Shown: positions 33,861 through 46,325, counted from the stretch's first letter. The stretch: DNA of 64,000 nt from Coix lacryma-jobi var. lacryma-jobi (GCA_009763385.1 CM019826.1:82407942-82471941), one strand, 5' to 3'. Program-made: numbers and translations. The notes: generated by a model from the sequence alone, not told the origin.

Positions 33861-36560
33861 CCGACTAAAGAAAAAGGGAGAAGACTCAGGAATGAGAGGC
33901 TTAGGGTAGTCAAGGTAAGGCTTAAGCAAGATCAAGTATTTTGCAGAAAAGCATTTTTGTAAACCTTATTTTATTTTTGAAAGATTCAGTATTTCTCAAT
34001 TCTTCATCATTCATGATTCATTTTACATTTCAAAACATTCCTAGTTGAGAACCACTCTCCGTTGACAGTCAGTGGACCAAGTCTCCATAACCGAGGAGCA
34101 ACGTTAATCCGGATAAATAATACTCAGCTGAGGGTCCCTATCCACACTGCATATGTAGCACCCAAGCTTGCATATGCCAACTCGTCTACCACGATTCCTC
34201 CAATTTGGGCCCGGTCCTACGCCACCCGGAAGTACAGTACACCACTCCAATTCGGGACTTTAACCCTCCAATTTTCCGCCAGCGACAAGTACCTTGGGAC
34301 TCTAACCCAAGAGTACAGGTCCTGACACGTGGGTACATGCTACTTCCGCCATCTCTCCACTCCCAGTGCGCGGTTGTCGGTCCAATAAAGGATTCCTCGG
34401 AGCCAGAGCTTTCCGAAGTATGTGAATAGTTACAAGTCTTGACCAGCAGGCCCCCATACGGATGGTCCCTAATTTTCCAGCCAGAACTACACCTTGGTTA
34501 TATCTCACCCAAGCGTAATAGTCCTGTCAGTTTTTCAACCCTGTCCCGGTCGGTGTCAACTGTTGAGTCCCGGACTACAACATGACGGCACCGTACGCGC
34601 GGACAACCTCTTCTCGACAATGACCACATGCTAGCTAGGCAAGCAGTCATCGAACGGGAAGTAAAGCCAAATTCCCATAAAAGATCTTTCAGTGATCACA
34701 CTTTTGAAAATGACATTTTATTGCAAAGTCTAATTCAATAAGCATTGCTAAGCATTTTTCAAATACTTTTGAAAAGCAGGTATCGGGTGTATCAGTGGTC
34801 AAGGTGGATAATGCATCAGATAGGATATCACTCAACTCCTATAAACCTAATGCAGTAGTTTACTCAAAAGCATTTAAGGAAATCATTTTATAAAATCAAG
34901 GAAAGGGTTAAATGCACCGGGGCTTGCCTTGAAGAGCAAAGACTGCAGACTCGGGGTTGGAGGTGCAGAGGTCGGAGCTCGGGACTGCTTCGGAAGTCGG
35001 TTCGTCGGCGGCGGTCTCGACCTTGACTCCTCCTTCGGTGACTATACGAATGCAATGCATGCACATGAGTATGCTGACATGAACAAAATGCACAGGGCAA
35101 TCCTAGAGTATAGCTTTTCAAAGTATAAGTGATTATTGAAGTAGACAGAAAATTACTCATCCCTTTTTAGCAATATTAACAAATTTAATTAAGCGACCTT
35201 TATTAAGCCTAAGCATAGACCAAGGCATGACATCACAAACATCATAGACCAGAGGGGTATGGATCTATGAACATCAAACAATCCAAAAGTCACATCACAG
35301 GGCATTCACACTAACCCTAATCACCTTCTTCTATTTTTCTTAATTATTTAAAAGGTCATTTTATGAAGGTGCTCCAAAATTACCAAATTAATCACATAAG
35401 TTTGTTATGGTATAAATACATGGCAAAACAAATTTCATAATTTTTGGAGGTCATTAAGGTGCTCAATTAAATCTAGGCATTAAATAACAAAAGGCACTAT
35501 TTAACAATTTAAAAGAAATGCCCAAAAAAAAACAACTTGTTCCAAAAGACTTCAAAATTACACCAGAGACTAAGCATGGCATAGAAGCTCACAAAAATTT
35601 ATCTCATGATTTTTGGAGATAATTATTCTAAAAATCCAAAACCATCCTTTTTTCAATTAAAAGGGGAATTTTACATTTTCAAAATCTTGCAGAAAAGTCA
35701 AGTTTCTTATTTTTATAAAATACTACATGGTATAAAGACTCAACTGTAAAATTTTCAGAAGAGCAATACAGAAAATCATAAAAAGATGAAATAACAAGAC
35801 TATTCATATATCTAAAAAAAAAGCACTGAGCTCGAGTCGGAGCGGGCTCGACGTCGAGGCTCGAGGCTCGGCTGAGGAAACAGAGGCTGGGCTCACCGAG
35901 AGTCAGAGGCAAGGCTCGGCGAGGCGGATGGATAAGAGGGCTTGACGGCGAGGCCTCGGCGGGTTCTCTTGCGGGTAGCCTCTCGAGGATGGCCTCGACT
36001 CACTCGAGGCTCGGGGCTTGGTGGAAGTTGCGATTCGCCCGAGGCTGAGCTAGACTCGGCTGCTTCGAGGGCGGGGTTCGAGGGTGTGCCGAGGGTGTGG
36101 CTCGGGAACGCGCTCGAGGGTAAGGCTCGAGGGTGAGGCTCGACACGGGCTCGAGGGTGAGGCTCGAGGAAGGAGACTCGACACGTGCTCGAGGGGCGGT
36201 GGTTCGGTGGAGCTCCTTCGCGGCGAGCGGCGAGCGGCGCTCCGGCGACCCTGCGCAACACATGAGACCGCAATGGCCTGGTCAGAGTCGCACGGAACCA
36301 AAGAACACGACACGGGGTCGGTGAGGGATGATCATGGCCGAGACGGCGAATTTCACGAACCCAAGCTCGCCGGGTTTCTGCCGAGATGGGAACGGCGAGC
36401 TTACGCCGGGCGATTGAGGGCGGTAGAGATGAAATTGAAGGGTGGGAAAGCTTCACGAGCTCAAGGCGGAGCTTCTGAGCTAGGTGGTGGAGCGGCGGAG
36501 GCACTGGACTGGCCTGGCCACGGTGGCGGAGATGAGTGAGGAGCTCGGGGCTCCGGCGGG

Positions 36561-36570
36561 CTTATATAAG
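36561..36570 (-). promoter_or_regulatory. TATA box in 5' LTR of B
   Basis: CTTATATAAG, itself palindromic, at the border between AT-rich U3 and the GC-rich leader. Transcription would run leftwards. Confidence 0.55.
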
Positions 36571-37839
36571 CCGCGGCCAGAGGCCGGTAGAGAGCACGGT
36601 GGGGGATAAATCGGCGGAGCGTGCGCACTCGATTGCGCTAAGGCGGAGGTGATGGCGTGCAGCCGGGGCCGGTGCGCAAGCTTGGCCGGCAATGGCCACG
36701 CGGCGCGGCGCGCTGGGCTCGGTAGGGGACGGGACGGGTCAACTGTGCGCGTGCGGGCGAAGGGGACAAGGGAACAGCGGCGGCAGGTTGGTGGCGCGTG
36801 GGGAGCAGCCAGGCGTGCGGCGTGCGAGTTGCCGCGGGCTGGCCATGGCCGGGGCCCCCCCCTCTACGCGAGGAAGAACAGTAGACTAGGCTAGGGTTTG
36901 ACTTTTGAGCAGTTTCAGAAATTTGCAAATTTCTCCCAAAATTTGAACTGGGCAAACAAACTCAAAACATGAAAGTTGTTCAGAAAAAAGAGATCTACAA
37001 CTTTGTCAATATGAACATTTTCAAATTCCAAATAGTTTTGAACAATATTTGAAAACATAAAGGGGACACTTTTTCAAACTTGATTCAAACCAAAATTACT
37101 TTGGATTTCAAACTGAGACTTGAAAATTTGTAAATACCAAAGTTGTTCCTCTCGATCAGATTCACAACTTTGCTTTTTGAACCAACTCAAAATTTGACTT
37201 TTGAAAAGTTATGAAAAGGGAATAAATCCAGGATTGGGATTTTAGGGTTTTGCAAAAGGGAAAATCAAATCAAATCTGATTGTTGAACTTTGATCAATGC
37301 AGCAAACATCAGGCACTAAATTGAACAAGAATTAAATATACTAGGCACAGAGGTGAAATTACCATTTTGCCCTTAGAGAGAATTGGGCTTTTAGGGTTTT
37401 TGAAAAGGGAATCAAGGCATAGCAATTAGGCAAATCAAATGCATCACAGGAAATAATTAATGCTTAAGATGATGACATGTCAAGTTAATTACATTTGAAC
37501 ACCAGGGGTGTTACAGGCACTGCCGCTCAGACTTGCAGACAGCAAACGCAGCGGAATTTAAAACAGCCACAAAGCATAATAAACAACAAGTCTAACAGAA
37601 TATGACAAGCTAAGAGCAGATAAAAGTACATATCCACATCCAAGTCTAAGAAGTAGCAACATAGAGTGTTACAATTAGAGTTTTGACTAACAAACTCTCT
37701 CACAACTCACAACTACTAAAATGGGGACATGAACAAGAAGTGTTGTACCCCCTTCTCTTCGCCTAATTCTCCCCCTTGGCAACAAGTCACCAAAAAGAGA
37801 GAAGTAGAGAAGAGAAGAGTGTCCAACACTCACTCATCA

Positions 37840-38844
37840 TCGGACGCTAAGTTGTCCCACGGAATCTCGCCCTCATCATCATCACCATCGTCGTCGTCGT
37901 CATCGTCATCGTCGTCGTCGGACTCTACAACGGTCTTCCCATGACGATGGGTAGTACTGGTGTAGCGGTCGAGGCACGTGTATAACGACGTGACGGTTCA
38001 GGCACTATCTCCTCCTGCTCCTCGTCGTCATCTGATCTATATCATCTGAATCGAGACTGGAGAGGTCGAAGTGAGGTGGAGAGCAGGGTGAGGTAACGGC
38101 GAACGACCCGCCCGCTCTCCTCGCTCTGCTCGCTCAACAAGTGTCTAGTGAGCTGTCTGGGCTGCGTTGTGCAAGTAGAGAAGATGGCATTAATCCATTT
38201 GGCCAGCTTGCTCTTCTTCTTCCTCTGATAGGAAGGGCGGGAGCTCTCTGGCCTGTCAACTGCTGCTGCCCTCTTCTTCTCTGCTCTATAGGCTCATGCA
38301 GCCCATCCTTAGCAAAAGTGTAGCCAGAGACCATCTCAATCATGTACATGATATAGGGGCATAGAGCACTGCCTTCTAGCATCCTCGGCTGCAACCTGTA
38401 GCTCAGTCCAAATGAAGCTAGAAATGGAGAAGTGGTTCGTCCTGGGGGCCATCCTAGCCAACATGTTCCTGCCATATCCATAGAGGTTAGAATGAGACCC
38501 ACTCTTGGGGTTGAGAGTCTGCCTGAAAAGGTGTTCAACATGTAATAATAGCCCTTCAGCCCCTTGACCAACCCGTCTGCCTTCCGAGGATCCTCATACA
38601 TGAAAGCAATCTCATTATCGGTCAATGTCCTCTCCTGGTGCAGACTATCAAGCTCTCTATCCTCGCTGCCCAAACCGAGAATCCTAGCAAAGGTCTCATA
38701 AGAGACCTTGTAGTGACGTCCCTCGGTCATCCAATGCATCTCCCCACCACATATCAACATAGAGTGTTGCATGAAATTGATGGATGATCTGGTATTCCAA
38801 TTGTAACTGAAACCCATCAAGTCATCATGTTCCTCTCCTTGCAA
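37840..38844 (-). pseudogene. Distal env-like / plant transposon protein ORF of the copia element, C-terminal part
   Basis: The open frame 38844-38134 continues from 39002-38817 (GHDYRFWNEFHFDFYRSVMY ... KYVDWEHLEAKHDRDI) by a frame change near 38,820. Motifs include FSYNWNTRSSINFMQHSM, HWMTEGRHYKVSYETFARILG and AFMYEDPRKADG. This is the domain I know from memory as common behind pol in grass SIRE-type copia elements, sometimes called env-like. Its role is unknown. Beyond 38134 the frame is broken; a GTC/ATC triplet run (37,868-37,922) encodes poly-Asp on the minus strand, so the end was acidic. The CACTA insertion at 39003 separates it from its N-terminus. Confidence 0.6.
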
Positions 38845-39002
38845 GCTGCCACTACCCTGTTGATATCACGATCATGCTTGGCCTCCAAGTGTTCCCAATC
38901 CACATACTTCATACTCAGTATTTTCTGCTTTTTGGCATTGTACATGACTGAACGATAGAAATCGAAATGAAACTCATTCCAGAACCTGTAGTCATGCCCA
39001 GA

Positions 39003-41424
39003 CACTACAAGTGGAACACCCCTTTTGCAACACATATATGTGTTGCTAGAAGTCAAAATAAGTGTTGGTAAGGTCTATACCAACACATATATATGTGTTG
39101 CCATAGATGGTGTTGCAAAGGTCTACTGCAACATATCTCCATGTGTTGGTAACTAGCGCAAATAAGTGTTGCAACCTTGCAATACTATATTCACATCCAA
39201 CAACACTTATATGTGTTGGTACTGTTGCTGTCCCATCATAAAGGCTTTCCTAATATTTGTGACATATTTTTTCCTGATATATATATATTGATTTTCACAA
39301 AGCACTAATAAAATTTCGAACATGCCCAAATGTGCACAATTTCACTCAAATTTCATATTCATTATGATTGTACTTGCAAGAATGGACTGACAAGCTTTGG
39401 AAAAAACAATTTTCTTTGATTACAAAACCCAACAAAAAATACATATATCTAACATATCTATTATCTATCGATTCTACATCGTTGTCCATCCACTCTCAAC
39501 ATCATCCTTTCGCATCCTTTTTCTTGTGTCCATTTTGGCAAAGTGGTCATCCTGCATCCCAAAGAATACACATCTTGTTAAGCACAAATAATCAGGTACA
39601 TCATTCCTACATGATCATTGTATCTGAAAGTCGATTAATTATAGCACAAAAAATTTAGAAACATCTACTTACATGAGAAATTCAGATATATAGAACGCTT
39701 GATCCATGTTTTTAGTAGCAATAAGAACCAAAAAAGGATCGCTAAGAAAACACTTACCATCAAAGTTATGAATAGAAAATATAATAATACTATTGAGACT
39801 TGGATCATATTTCCTGAAACAATTGAATTAGTCTAAATGAAGTGAGATACAGTAACATACACCAATTTTGCATGAAGAATATAGCACATCTGTAATTATC
39901 TCAGGCATGTCTCAAGAAGTTTTAGTCAAAAAAATGCATCACCTGATCAATAAATGCCCAGAAAAAAGAGCTATTGTTACAACGACTGATTATGTGAAGC
40001 AGCCCAGTCTTCACTCATTTTAATATTTAGCCTGCAACTTGAACACCTCTAGAAACATCAGTACATGAAGAAAAGCTGTTTCTAAGAAATAAACTTAAGA
40101 AATGGCTACGATACATGTGTATTTAATCCATTCTCAATATAGCCATAATAAATCTACTCTGTAAATTTTCTTTCTGATAATTCGAAAAAAGCTTCTCAAT
40201 CCTTACCATTTCTCCAGATTTTATAATATATGAGATGACACCTTCTTCAAGCATTAAGTTAGTCTTTTAAGCACGATTTTTAAGAGGACAAATGATTGTG
40301 GACAACCACCTGAAACTGAAGTTCATCAAAGTTACAGTTATGTACAGAAATGCCAACATGGGATAAGTATTAAGTAATGGTATAACTGAAATAGAATAGC
40401 GGTCAATGCTCTCTTCAACAGGAATAAAAAATTAATATATCCCGTCACTATCATAAGCAGACTGGAAATCGAATCTTGTTGTCAGCATTTCTGCAACCAT
40501 GTCATATAACTAGTGTATGTACAAACATTTTCTTCCATATAATCCACACACCTCCGCGTGGCAATCATAATCATATGATTTTCGGGCCATTCATCCTACC
40601 TGTATGATTCTGTTTAGTGCAGTATAACTCCAATTTGTTGTGTACAAGAAGACTGGAAACTAAAAAAAATCAGTGAGTTCAGACATATGGAAGAAACGTA
40701 AATTTCTTCTAACTGTATTTTTAATATTTCCTAATAACCTAACTTGTTTGACAGTCTAAATGGTATGATACGATAAAAATTAGTGAATCTTTTTTTGTGG
40801 TATCTCTACGAAACATTCCATCGAACACATGGTAAACAGATAGTTGTGCTGATACAGAAAGAACCAAAGAAGGGGAGATAGCATGTGACCTTGTAGATAA
40901 AAGGGAACAACAGATTGCTGATAGAGTCCAGGGCATGGGAGACGAGGTGGTTGTTGGTCACTGAAGGCACCACGCCAGAAATTGTACAGAACCAATAATC
41001 TATAAATTGAGAGGGGAGAGAGCATACATCTCCACGGTAATGCAGGATGGTTGGATCGGTTAACAAGAGGGGGGGGGATCATACCTGACTGCTCATCTTC
41101 ACGAGGGAGATGCAGGCTTGGACTACGTTGGATCGAGTAGTAATGACATGTCCTCCTTCAGATCCGGCTGCCTCCTTGTGGATGCTCACCACCAGTGAAT
41201 CTGAAGGACCTCGTATCAGAGACAGAGGAGGAGGATAAGACCGCAACCTACCCAATAGATGAAGGCACGATGAATCCTGATATTCCTATGGGGTAGTTAT
41301 ACTATCCGTGATCTACGTTCGTGGGCCGTGAGAGGCGGTGTGGTAAGTGGGATACGTGATTAGCAACGAATCCCTATTTCCGTTCTTGGGCATACGTTGG
41401 TAGAAGAGGGTTTATATTGTAGTG
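39003..41424. mobile_element. Non-autonomous CACTA (En/Spm) DNA transposon
   Basis: 2422 bp from CACTACAA to TTGTAGTG, flanked on both sides by the 3 bp duplication aga (39000-39002 and 41425-41427). The inverted repeats agree only over the outer 8 bp. One end carries perfect palindromes, CAACACATATATGTGTTG (39028-39045) and a 20 bp version (39081-39100), plus related partial copies to about 39,225. Inside it is AT-rich with no transposase frame, so it depends on enzymes made elsewhere. It interrupts the distal ORF of the copia element. Confidence 0.9.
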
Positions 41425-41470
41425 AGATCCTTCTGAGCATTATAGGGGTTGATTTGGCGCTGTGTCTTCA

Positions 41471-41756
41471 CTAAGCTGAACTACTAATAGTAGGACACTG
41501 GCTGCCTGTCCTTGGTGTCCTGAGGAAGCCTCTCCTGCACATCCTCTGTGTAGGGCTGCAGGTGAGCTCGGCTAACCTCTGCGAGATGCTCTGGTGTGTT
41601 AGGATAGAGATCATCCCGAATTTGTCGCCCTTGCATCTGCAGGCGAGCCTCATCACGAATCTGCTGTCGTGCTGAAACATCCCCTTGGGAACTAGAGCCA
41701 CCTCTGCGAGATGGCTGCTTGCTCCTCCCCCTGAGCGGATCCATCCTTTGCTTCAC
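41471..41756 (-). pseudogene. Distal ORF of the copia element, N-terminal part
   Basis: Starts at the ATG at 41756 (MKQRMDPLRGRSKQPSRRGG) with a basic and then a charged stretch, and runs to a stop near 41486. The rest of the protein lies beyond the CACTA element at 38844-39002. The link is by position and strand; the joining frame is disturbed. Confidence 0.45.
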
Positions 41757-41896
41757 CCTTCTCTCATCTCCTCTTCCCCCGATATCTAAAACATGGAAAC
41801 TATGAATTAGAAGACTGCATAAGGGCTAGTAGGTTATAGTGAGGCAATAGGCTTGGATGGATAGGGTGTTACTTGGATCAAACCCCTGCTCATAGT

Positions 41897-41944
41897 CCGG
41901 CACTGCCGCTCAGGGAGCAGTACTGCCGGGGCCCGGCACTGCCG
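41897..41944. repeat. Cluster of CGGCACTGCCG motifs (1)
   Basis: Three motif copies or near copies at 41897, 41919 and 41932. The motif is a palindrome around a central C. Confidence 0.7.
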
Positions 41945-42390
41945 CGCAGGCAGGCTAGATCTGAGCCAAGGAACACCACATCCATCATTCCCACTGCCTC
42001 TCTATCATCTACAAACTCTTCTACAACCTCTAAGAACAACTACCATGGCGCATTTTGCAAATCGGGAAAACTAGGGTTAGGGATTTGAAATATCACCTTG
42101 AGATGGAGAGGAAAGGGAAGGAGACCCTTGGGGAAGGGAGATTGGTGCAGCAACGGAGGGGAGCACGGAGCAGCACCGCCGGTGGCCGGAGTCGCCGGGA
42201 AGAAGCCCGGAGAGGAAGCGGCCGCCGATCGCCCTCTTGAGCGCCCGAGAGAAAGAGAGAGCGAGAGATGTTACTGGCTTGGATAAGAAAGAGGAAGAAA
42301 GAGAGAGGTGAGGCCATAGGGTAGAATAGGAAAGTTTTTTCTATGGCCCCACACGGTAACAGTCGATTCATTCAGGCTGAACCGACAAGT

Positions 42391-42460
42391 CGCGGCACTA
42401 CCGCGCCAGGCGCGGCACTGCCGGGCCCGGCAGTTCCGCGGCTAGCCCGACACTGCCGGA
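42391..42460. repeat. Cluster of CGGCACTGCCG motifs (2)
   Basis: Four near copies, some with one mismatch (cggcactaccg, cggcagttccg). Confidence 0.65.
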
Positions 42461-42721
42461 CAGTTACCAACTGAACAGATTTATCTCTAAGCTACTACAT
42501 CTCTTCTTGAGTGGACACATACCTTGCATGTTATGACCAGTGACAATCAATCAATACAGAACAATGGTCATTCAAGCAAGTTTCTTTCTCAAAGATTTTG
42601 AAACACAATATATGAAAGTTTTGAAATTGGTTTTGCCTAGGTCATAGTTGATCAATCAAGCATGCTAGGTTTCAAACTACGTTACGAGAGTCAAGTATAT
42701 TTAGTTCACTTCTCAAAGCAC

Positions 42722-45700
42722 AAAACCTTGACTCATCGAGGCTTAGTGAAGATATCGGCTAGTTGTTTGTCGGTGCTCACATGTGAATTGCGATATCTCC
42801 TTTGATTTCATGATCTCTCAAGAAGTGATGTCGGATGTCTATATGTTTGGTTCTTGAGTGACTCACTGGGTTGTTTGCAAGTTTTATGGCACTTTCATTG
42901 TCACACAAGAGTGGGATATGGGTAAATGACATCCGAAATCACGAAGGGTTTGCCTCATCCAAAGTAGTTGCGCACAACATGCACCTGCTGCAACATACTC
43001 GGCCTCGGCTGTGGAAGGGCTACACAATTTTGCTTTTTAGAACCCCAAGACACTAAGGAGCATCCAAGGAATTGACATGTCCCCGAAGTGCTTTTTCGAT
43101 CTACTTTACAACCGGCATAATCGGAATCCGAATAGCCAAGTAGTTCGAACTTGGAGCCCTTAGGATACCACAAGCCAAGGTTTGGTGTGTGAACTAGATA
43201 TCTCAAGATTCTCTTAACGGCCACTAGGTGACACTCTTTCGGGTTAGCTTGAAATCTAGCACACATGCACACACTAAGCATAATATCGGGCCTAGATGCG
43301 CATAAGTAAGTAGAGAGCCGATCATGGAGCGATATACCTTGATGTCCACGGCTTTCCCTTCCTCATTGAGATCAAGATGTCCATTAGTTGGCATGGGAGT
43401 TTTGATAGGCTTGGCGTTCACCATGTCAAACTTCTCAACATATCATGGGTGTACTTGGTTTGGCAAAGAAAAGTCCCTTCCTTCAATTGCTTGATTTGAA
43501 AACCAAGGAAGAACTTGAGCTCACCCATCATAGACATCTCAAATCTCTTAGTCATGATCCTACTAAACTCATCACAAAAGGATTTGTTAGTACTACCAAA
43601 TATTATGTCATCGACATATATTTGGCACACAAAAATATCTCCATTGACTTTATGAGTGAAGAGAGTAGGATCGGCTTTGCCTATTTCAAAGCCTTGTTTA
43701 GCAAGAATTCCTTAAGGCATTCATACCATGCTCTAGGTGCTTGTTTAAGCCCATAGAGCGCCTTTGGAGTTTGAAGACGTGGTTGGGGAACTTGGGATCT
43801 TCAAAACCCGGTGGTTGCTCACATACACCAACTCTTGTATAGGGCCATTGAGAAATGCACTCTTCACATCCATTTGATATAGCTTGAAGTTGTGATGGGC
43901 TGCATAGGCTAGAAGAATCCGAATGGCTTCAAGCCTAGCAACCGGTGCATATGTTTCTTCAAAGTCCAAGCCCTCTACTTGAGTGAACCTTGAGCTACCA
44001 ATCTTGCCTTGTTCCTTGTCACCACACCTTCTTCATCTTGCTTGTTGCGGAAGACCCATTTGGTTCCAATGACATTTCCACAAGTGACCATACTTGATTG
44101 CGCTCGAAGTTGTTGAGCTCTCTTGCATGGCCATCACCCAATCTGGATCTCCAGCTTCTTCTACCTTGAGAGGTTCCAAAGAGGAACAAACGAGTAATAT
44201 TGACAGAAATTTGCCAAATGAGAGCGTGTCGTTACCCCCTTTCGAAGACTCCCAAGAATGTTGTCAACGGGATGATCCCGTTGAATAGTTTGCTTGAGCC
44301 TTGGATGATCTATGGGTTCTGCTCATCTTCGCATCTTCTTCATCTTGCTCGAAGATGGGTTGTAGGTTCACTCCATGAAGTGGAGTGGCTGCAGCTGCCC
44401 TGGGTGCCCGGCACTGCTGGGCTCTCCCGGCACTGCCGGGTCCGGCACTGCCGGCCGGCACTGCCGGGTGGCGCACTGCCGGGGACTGTATCACCAGTCC
44501 CAGCAGGCTTCAGCTTGAGGACCATCCTGATCAGTAGCCTGCTGTTCTTGTGGTCTAATATCACCAATGGCTAATTGCTTGATTGCTTCAAGGTGGTTCC
44601 TCATTCCTACAACAACTTCATCAACTTGCTCTACTTGAGAGCCGTTAGTTTCATCAAACTCAGTCACGTCTATCGCTATTTCAACCTTGCCGGAGGCCTT
44701 GTTGAAAACACGATAGGCATGCTCGTTTGATCCATAACCGAGAAGAAAACCTTCATCAACCTTAGATGCGAACTTAGAGGCTTTGGGCTTCTTGTTCAAT
44801 ATGAAACATTTGCACCCAAAGACTCTAAAGTAAGACACCTTTGGCTTGTTACCGGTGAGCAGCTCATAGGAGGTCTTCTTTCTTCTCTTGTGGAGGTAGA
44901 GGCGGTTGATTGCATGGCAAGCGGTATTGACGGCTTCGGCCCAAAAGATGTCCGGCGTCTTGTACTCATCTAGCATCGTCCTTGCCATGTCAATGAGTGT
45001 TCTATTCTTCCTCTCCACCAACCATTTTGTTGAGGGGTGTATGGAACTGAAAACTGCTTGATGCCCTCTCATCAAGAAACTCTTCCACTTGGGTGTTTCG
45101 GAATTCGGTTCCATTGTCACTACGAACTTTCTTGATGTTGAAACCGAATTCCCTTTGAGCTCTTCGTATGAACATCTTCCTTCTCTTGCACTACACTCTT
45201 GTCATGCAAAAGAATACCCAAGTGAAACGAGAAAACATCAACAATAACAAGACCATGTTTGTTACCGCCGATGCTAAGGTAGGCAACCGGTCCAAAGAGA
45301 TCCATGTGGATCAACTCCAATGGATGAGTAGTAGTGTCATAGCTCTTTGGTGGGTGAGGTACGCCTACTTGTTTTCCGGCTTGGCAAGCTCCACATACTC
45401 TGTCTTTCTCAAAATCAACATTGGTTAGTCCTAGGATGTGGTTGTCCTTTTGAAGTTTGGCCAAGTTCCTCATCCCAACATGAGCTAGTCGGCGATGCCA
45501 TAACCAACCCATGCTAGATTTTGCCACTAAACAAGTCTCAAGTTTGGCTTCACTTTTGTTGAAATCAACTAAGTAAAGCTTCCCTTTCAAACGACCCGTA
45601 AAGACAATAGAGGAATCCTCCCTTCTAAAGACTTCCACACCCTCATCCGTAAAGAGACAATTGAAACCCATTCCACACAATTGTGAAACGGATAACAAGT

Positions 45701-45925
45701 TGTAACTCAACGAATCAACATGTAAGACATTAGTAATTGAATGCTCAAGTGTATAGCAACTTTACCAAGACCTAACACATCCCCCTTGGAGTTATCACCG
45801 AAAATGATGTTTTCACTTTTTGAAGTTGGGGAATATGATGAGAACATACTCCTTTCTCCGGTCATATGATTTGTACATCCGCTATCAAGCACCCAACTTG
45901 ATCCACCGGAGGAGTATGCCTGCAA
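42722..45925 (-). pseudogene. pol: Copia pol: protease, integrase, RT, RNase H
   Basis: Minus-strand order: protease with SWVLDSGCTNHMTG (45925-45707), GAG-pre-integrase and integrase zinc finger (WHRRLAHVGMRNL ... CGACQAGKQ, 45710-45120), integrase core and end (STKWLVERKNRTLIDMARTM, 45120-44491), a linker holding a CGGCACTGCCG cluster (44407-44484), RT (FEETYAPVARLEAIR 43969-43745; QIYVDDIIFGSTN 43630-43418), RNase H (YSDSDYAGCKVDRKSTSG 43281-42955), end near ADIFTKP (about 42,725). Domain order integrase before RT defines Ty1/copia. At least six frameshifts break it. Confidence 0.88.
44407..44484. repeat. Cluster of CGGCACTGCCG motifs (3), inside the pol linker
   Basis: Five motif copies at 44407, 44426, 44442, 44455 and 44471, two of them the longer CCCGGCACTGCCGGG. 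It lies between integrase and RT coding sequence. Confidence 0.8.
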
Positions 45926-46252
45926 AACAAGTTTAGTTCCTAGGTTTAGGTCCCCAATTGATATTGGGGCCTTGCAAGTTAGTCACAAGTATCTTAGGAA
46001 CCCAAATAACTTGTCGGCTGTCCTCTTGTTATCACCAACATATTTCAACAACTTTACCACTGTTGTTGTGTCCTAATGTAACAAGATGACATGCTCTTCC
46101 TTGGGGCTTCTATCTTGGGTTGATGTGCAAACTTGTTCTTGGTCACCCAAATAGATTCCTTTGGTTTCTGAGATCTTGCTTTGGGTTGGGCACTGCTTGT
46201 GCTGTGTGTGAGACTGAGCAGAAGGGAAACTGGTAGCCTTCCCTTTCTTGGG

Positions 46253-46325
46253 GCGCGGCACTGCCGGCCTGGGGGCGGCACTGCCGGGGCCCACACTGCC
46301 GCCTTCTGGCGCGGCACTGCCGCGG
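46253..46325. repeat. Cluster of CGGCACTGCCG motifs (4), between gag and protease
   Basis: Four copies at 46255, 46275, 46293 (partial) and 46309, within the region that should encode the gag-protease linker. Confidence 0.75.

Larger units (their letters stand above)
23561..37515 (-). mobile_element. Chromovirus B: Tekay/Del-type Ty3 LTR retrotransposon
   Basis: This is a minus-strand element of 13.96 kb with LTRs 23561-27657 (3', 4097 bp) and 33397-37515 (5', 4119 bp), edges TGTGACG...TTACA. Gene order equals chromovirus A: primer site, H3-tail ORF, gag, protease, RT, RNase H, integrase, chromodomain. It is a different family, since LTRs and proteins are only related. Left neighbour is Athila pol and right neighbour is the copia element; the 5 bp flanks are ggacc and ggcac, so there is no clean duplication. 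The LTRs differ strongly in their GC-rich parts. Confidence 0.9.
33397..37515 (-). repeat. 5' LTR of chromovirus B
   Basis: 4119 bp. It aligns well with the 3' LTR over the first 2.4 kb and the last 0.9 kb, but 35,820-36,260 differs. Here there are many CTCGAGG-rich short repeats, where the 3' LTR has another GC-rich sequence. It also has an extra segment of about 70 bp at 34,259-34,327. Hairpin 33832-33849, donor 33855-33860, TATA box 36561-36570. Confidence 0.87.
41757..42720. other. Spacer between pol and the distal ORF of the copia element
   Basis: No supported gene. It contains two clusters of the CGGCACTGCCG motif (41897-41944 and 42391-42460) and a purine-rich GC stretch (42,090-42,320) whose small frames show low-complexity Arg/Gly translations only. 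Confidence 0.6.

Noticed and set aside
36084..36539. Plus-strand 151-codon frame and its shadows in the 5' LTR of B
   Set aside because: Sits in the GC-rich leader opposite to transcription, is not kept in the 3' LTR and has no domain.
37860..37924. Independent microsatellite locus (GTC/ATC)n
   Set aside because: It encodes the poly-Asp end of the distal copia ORF on the minus strand, so it is better explained as part of that gene.
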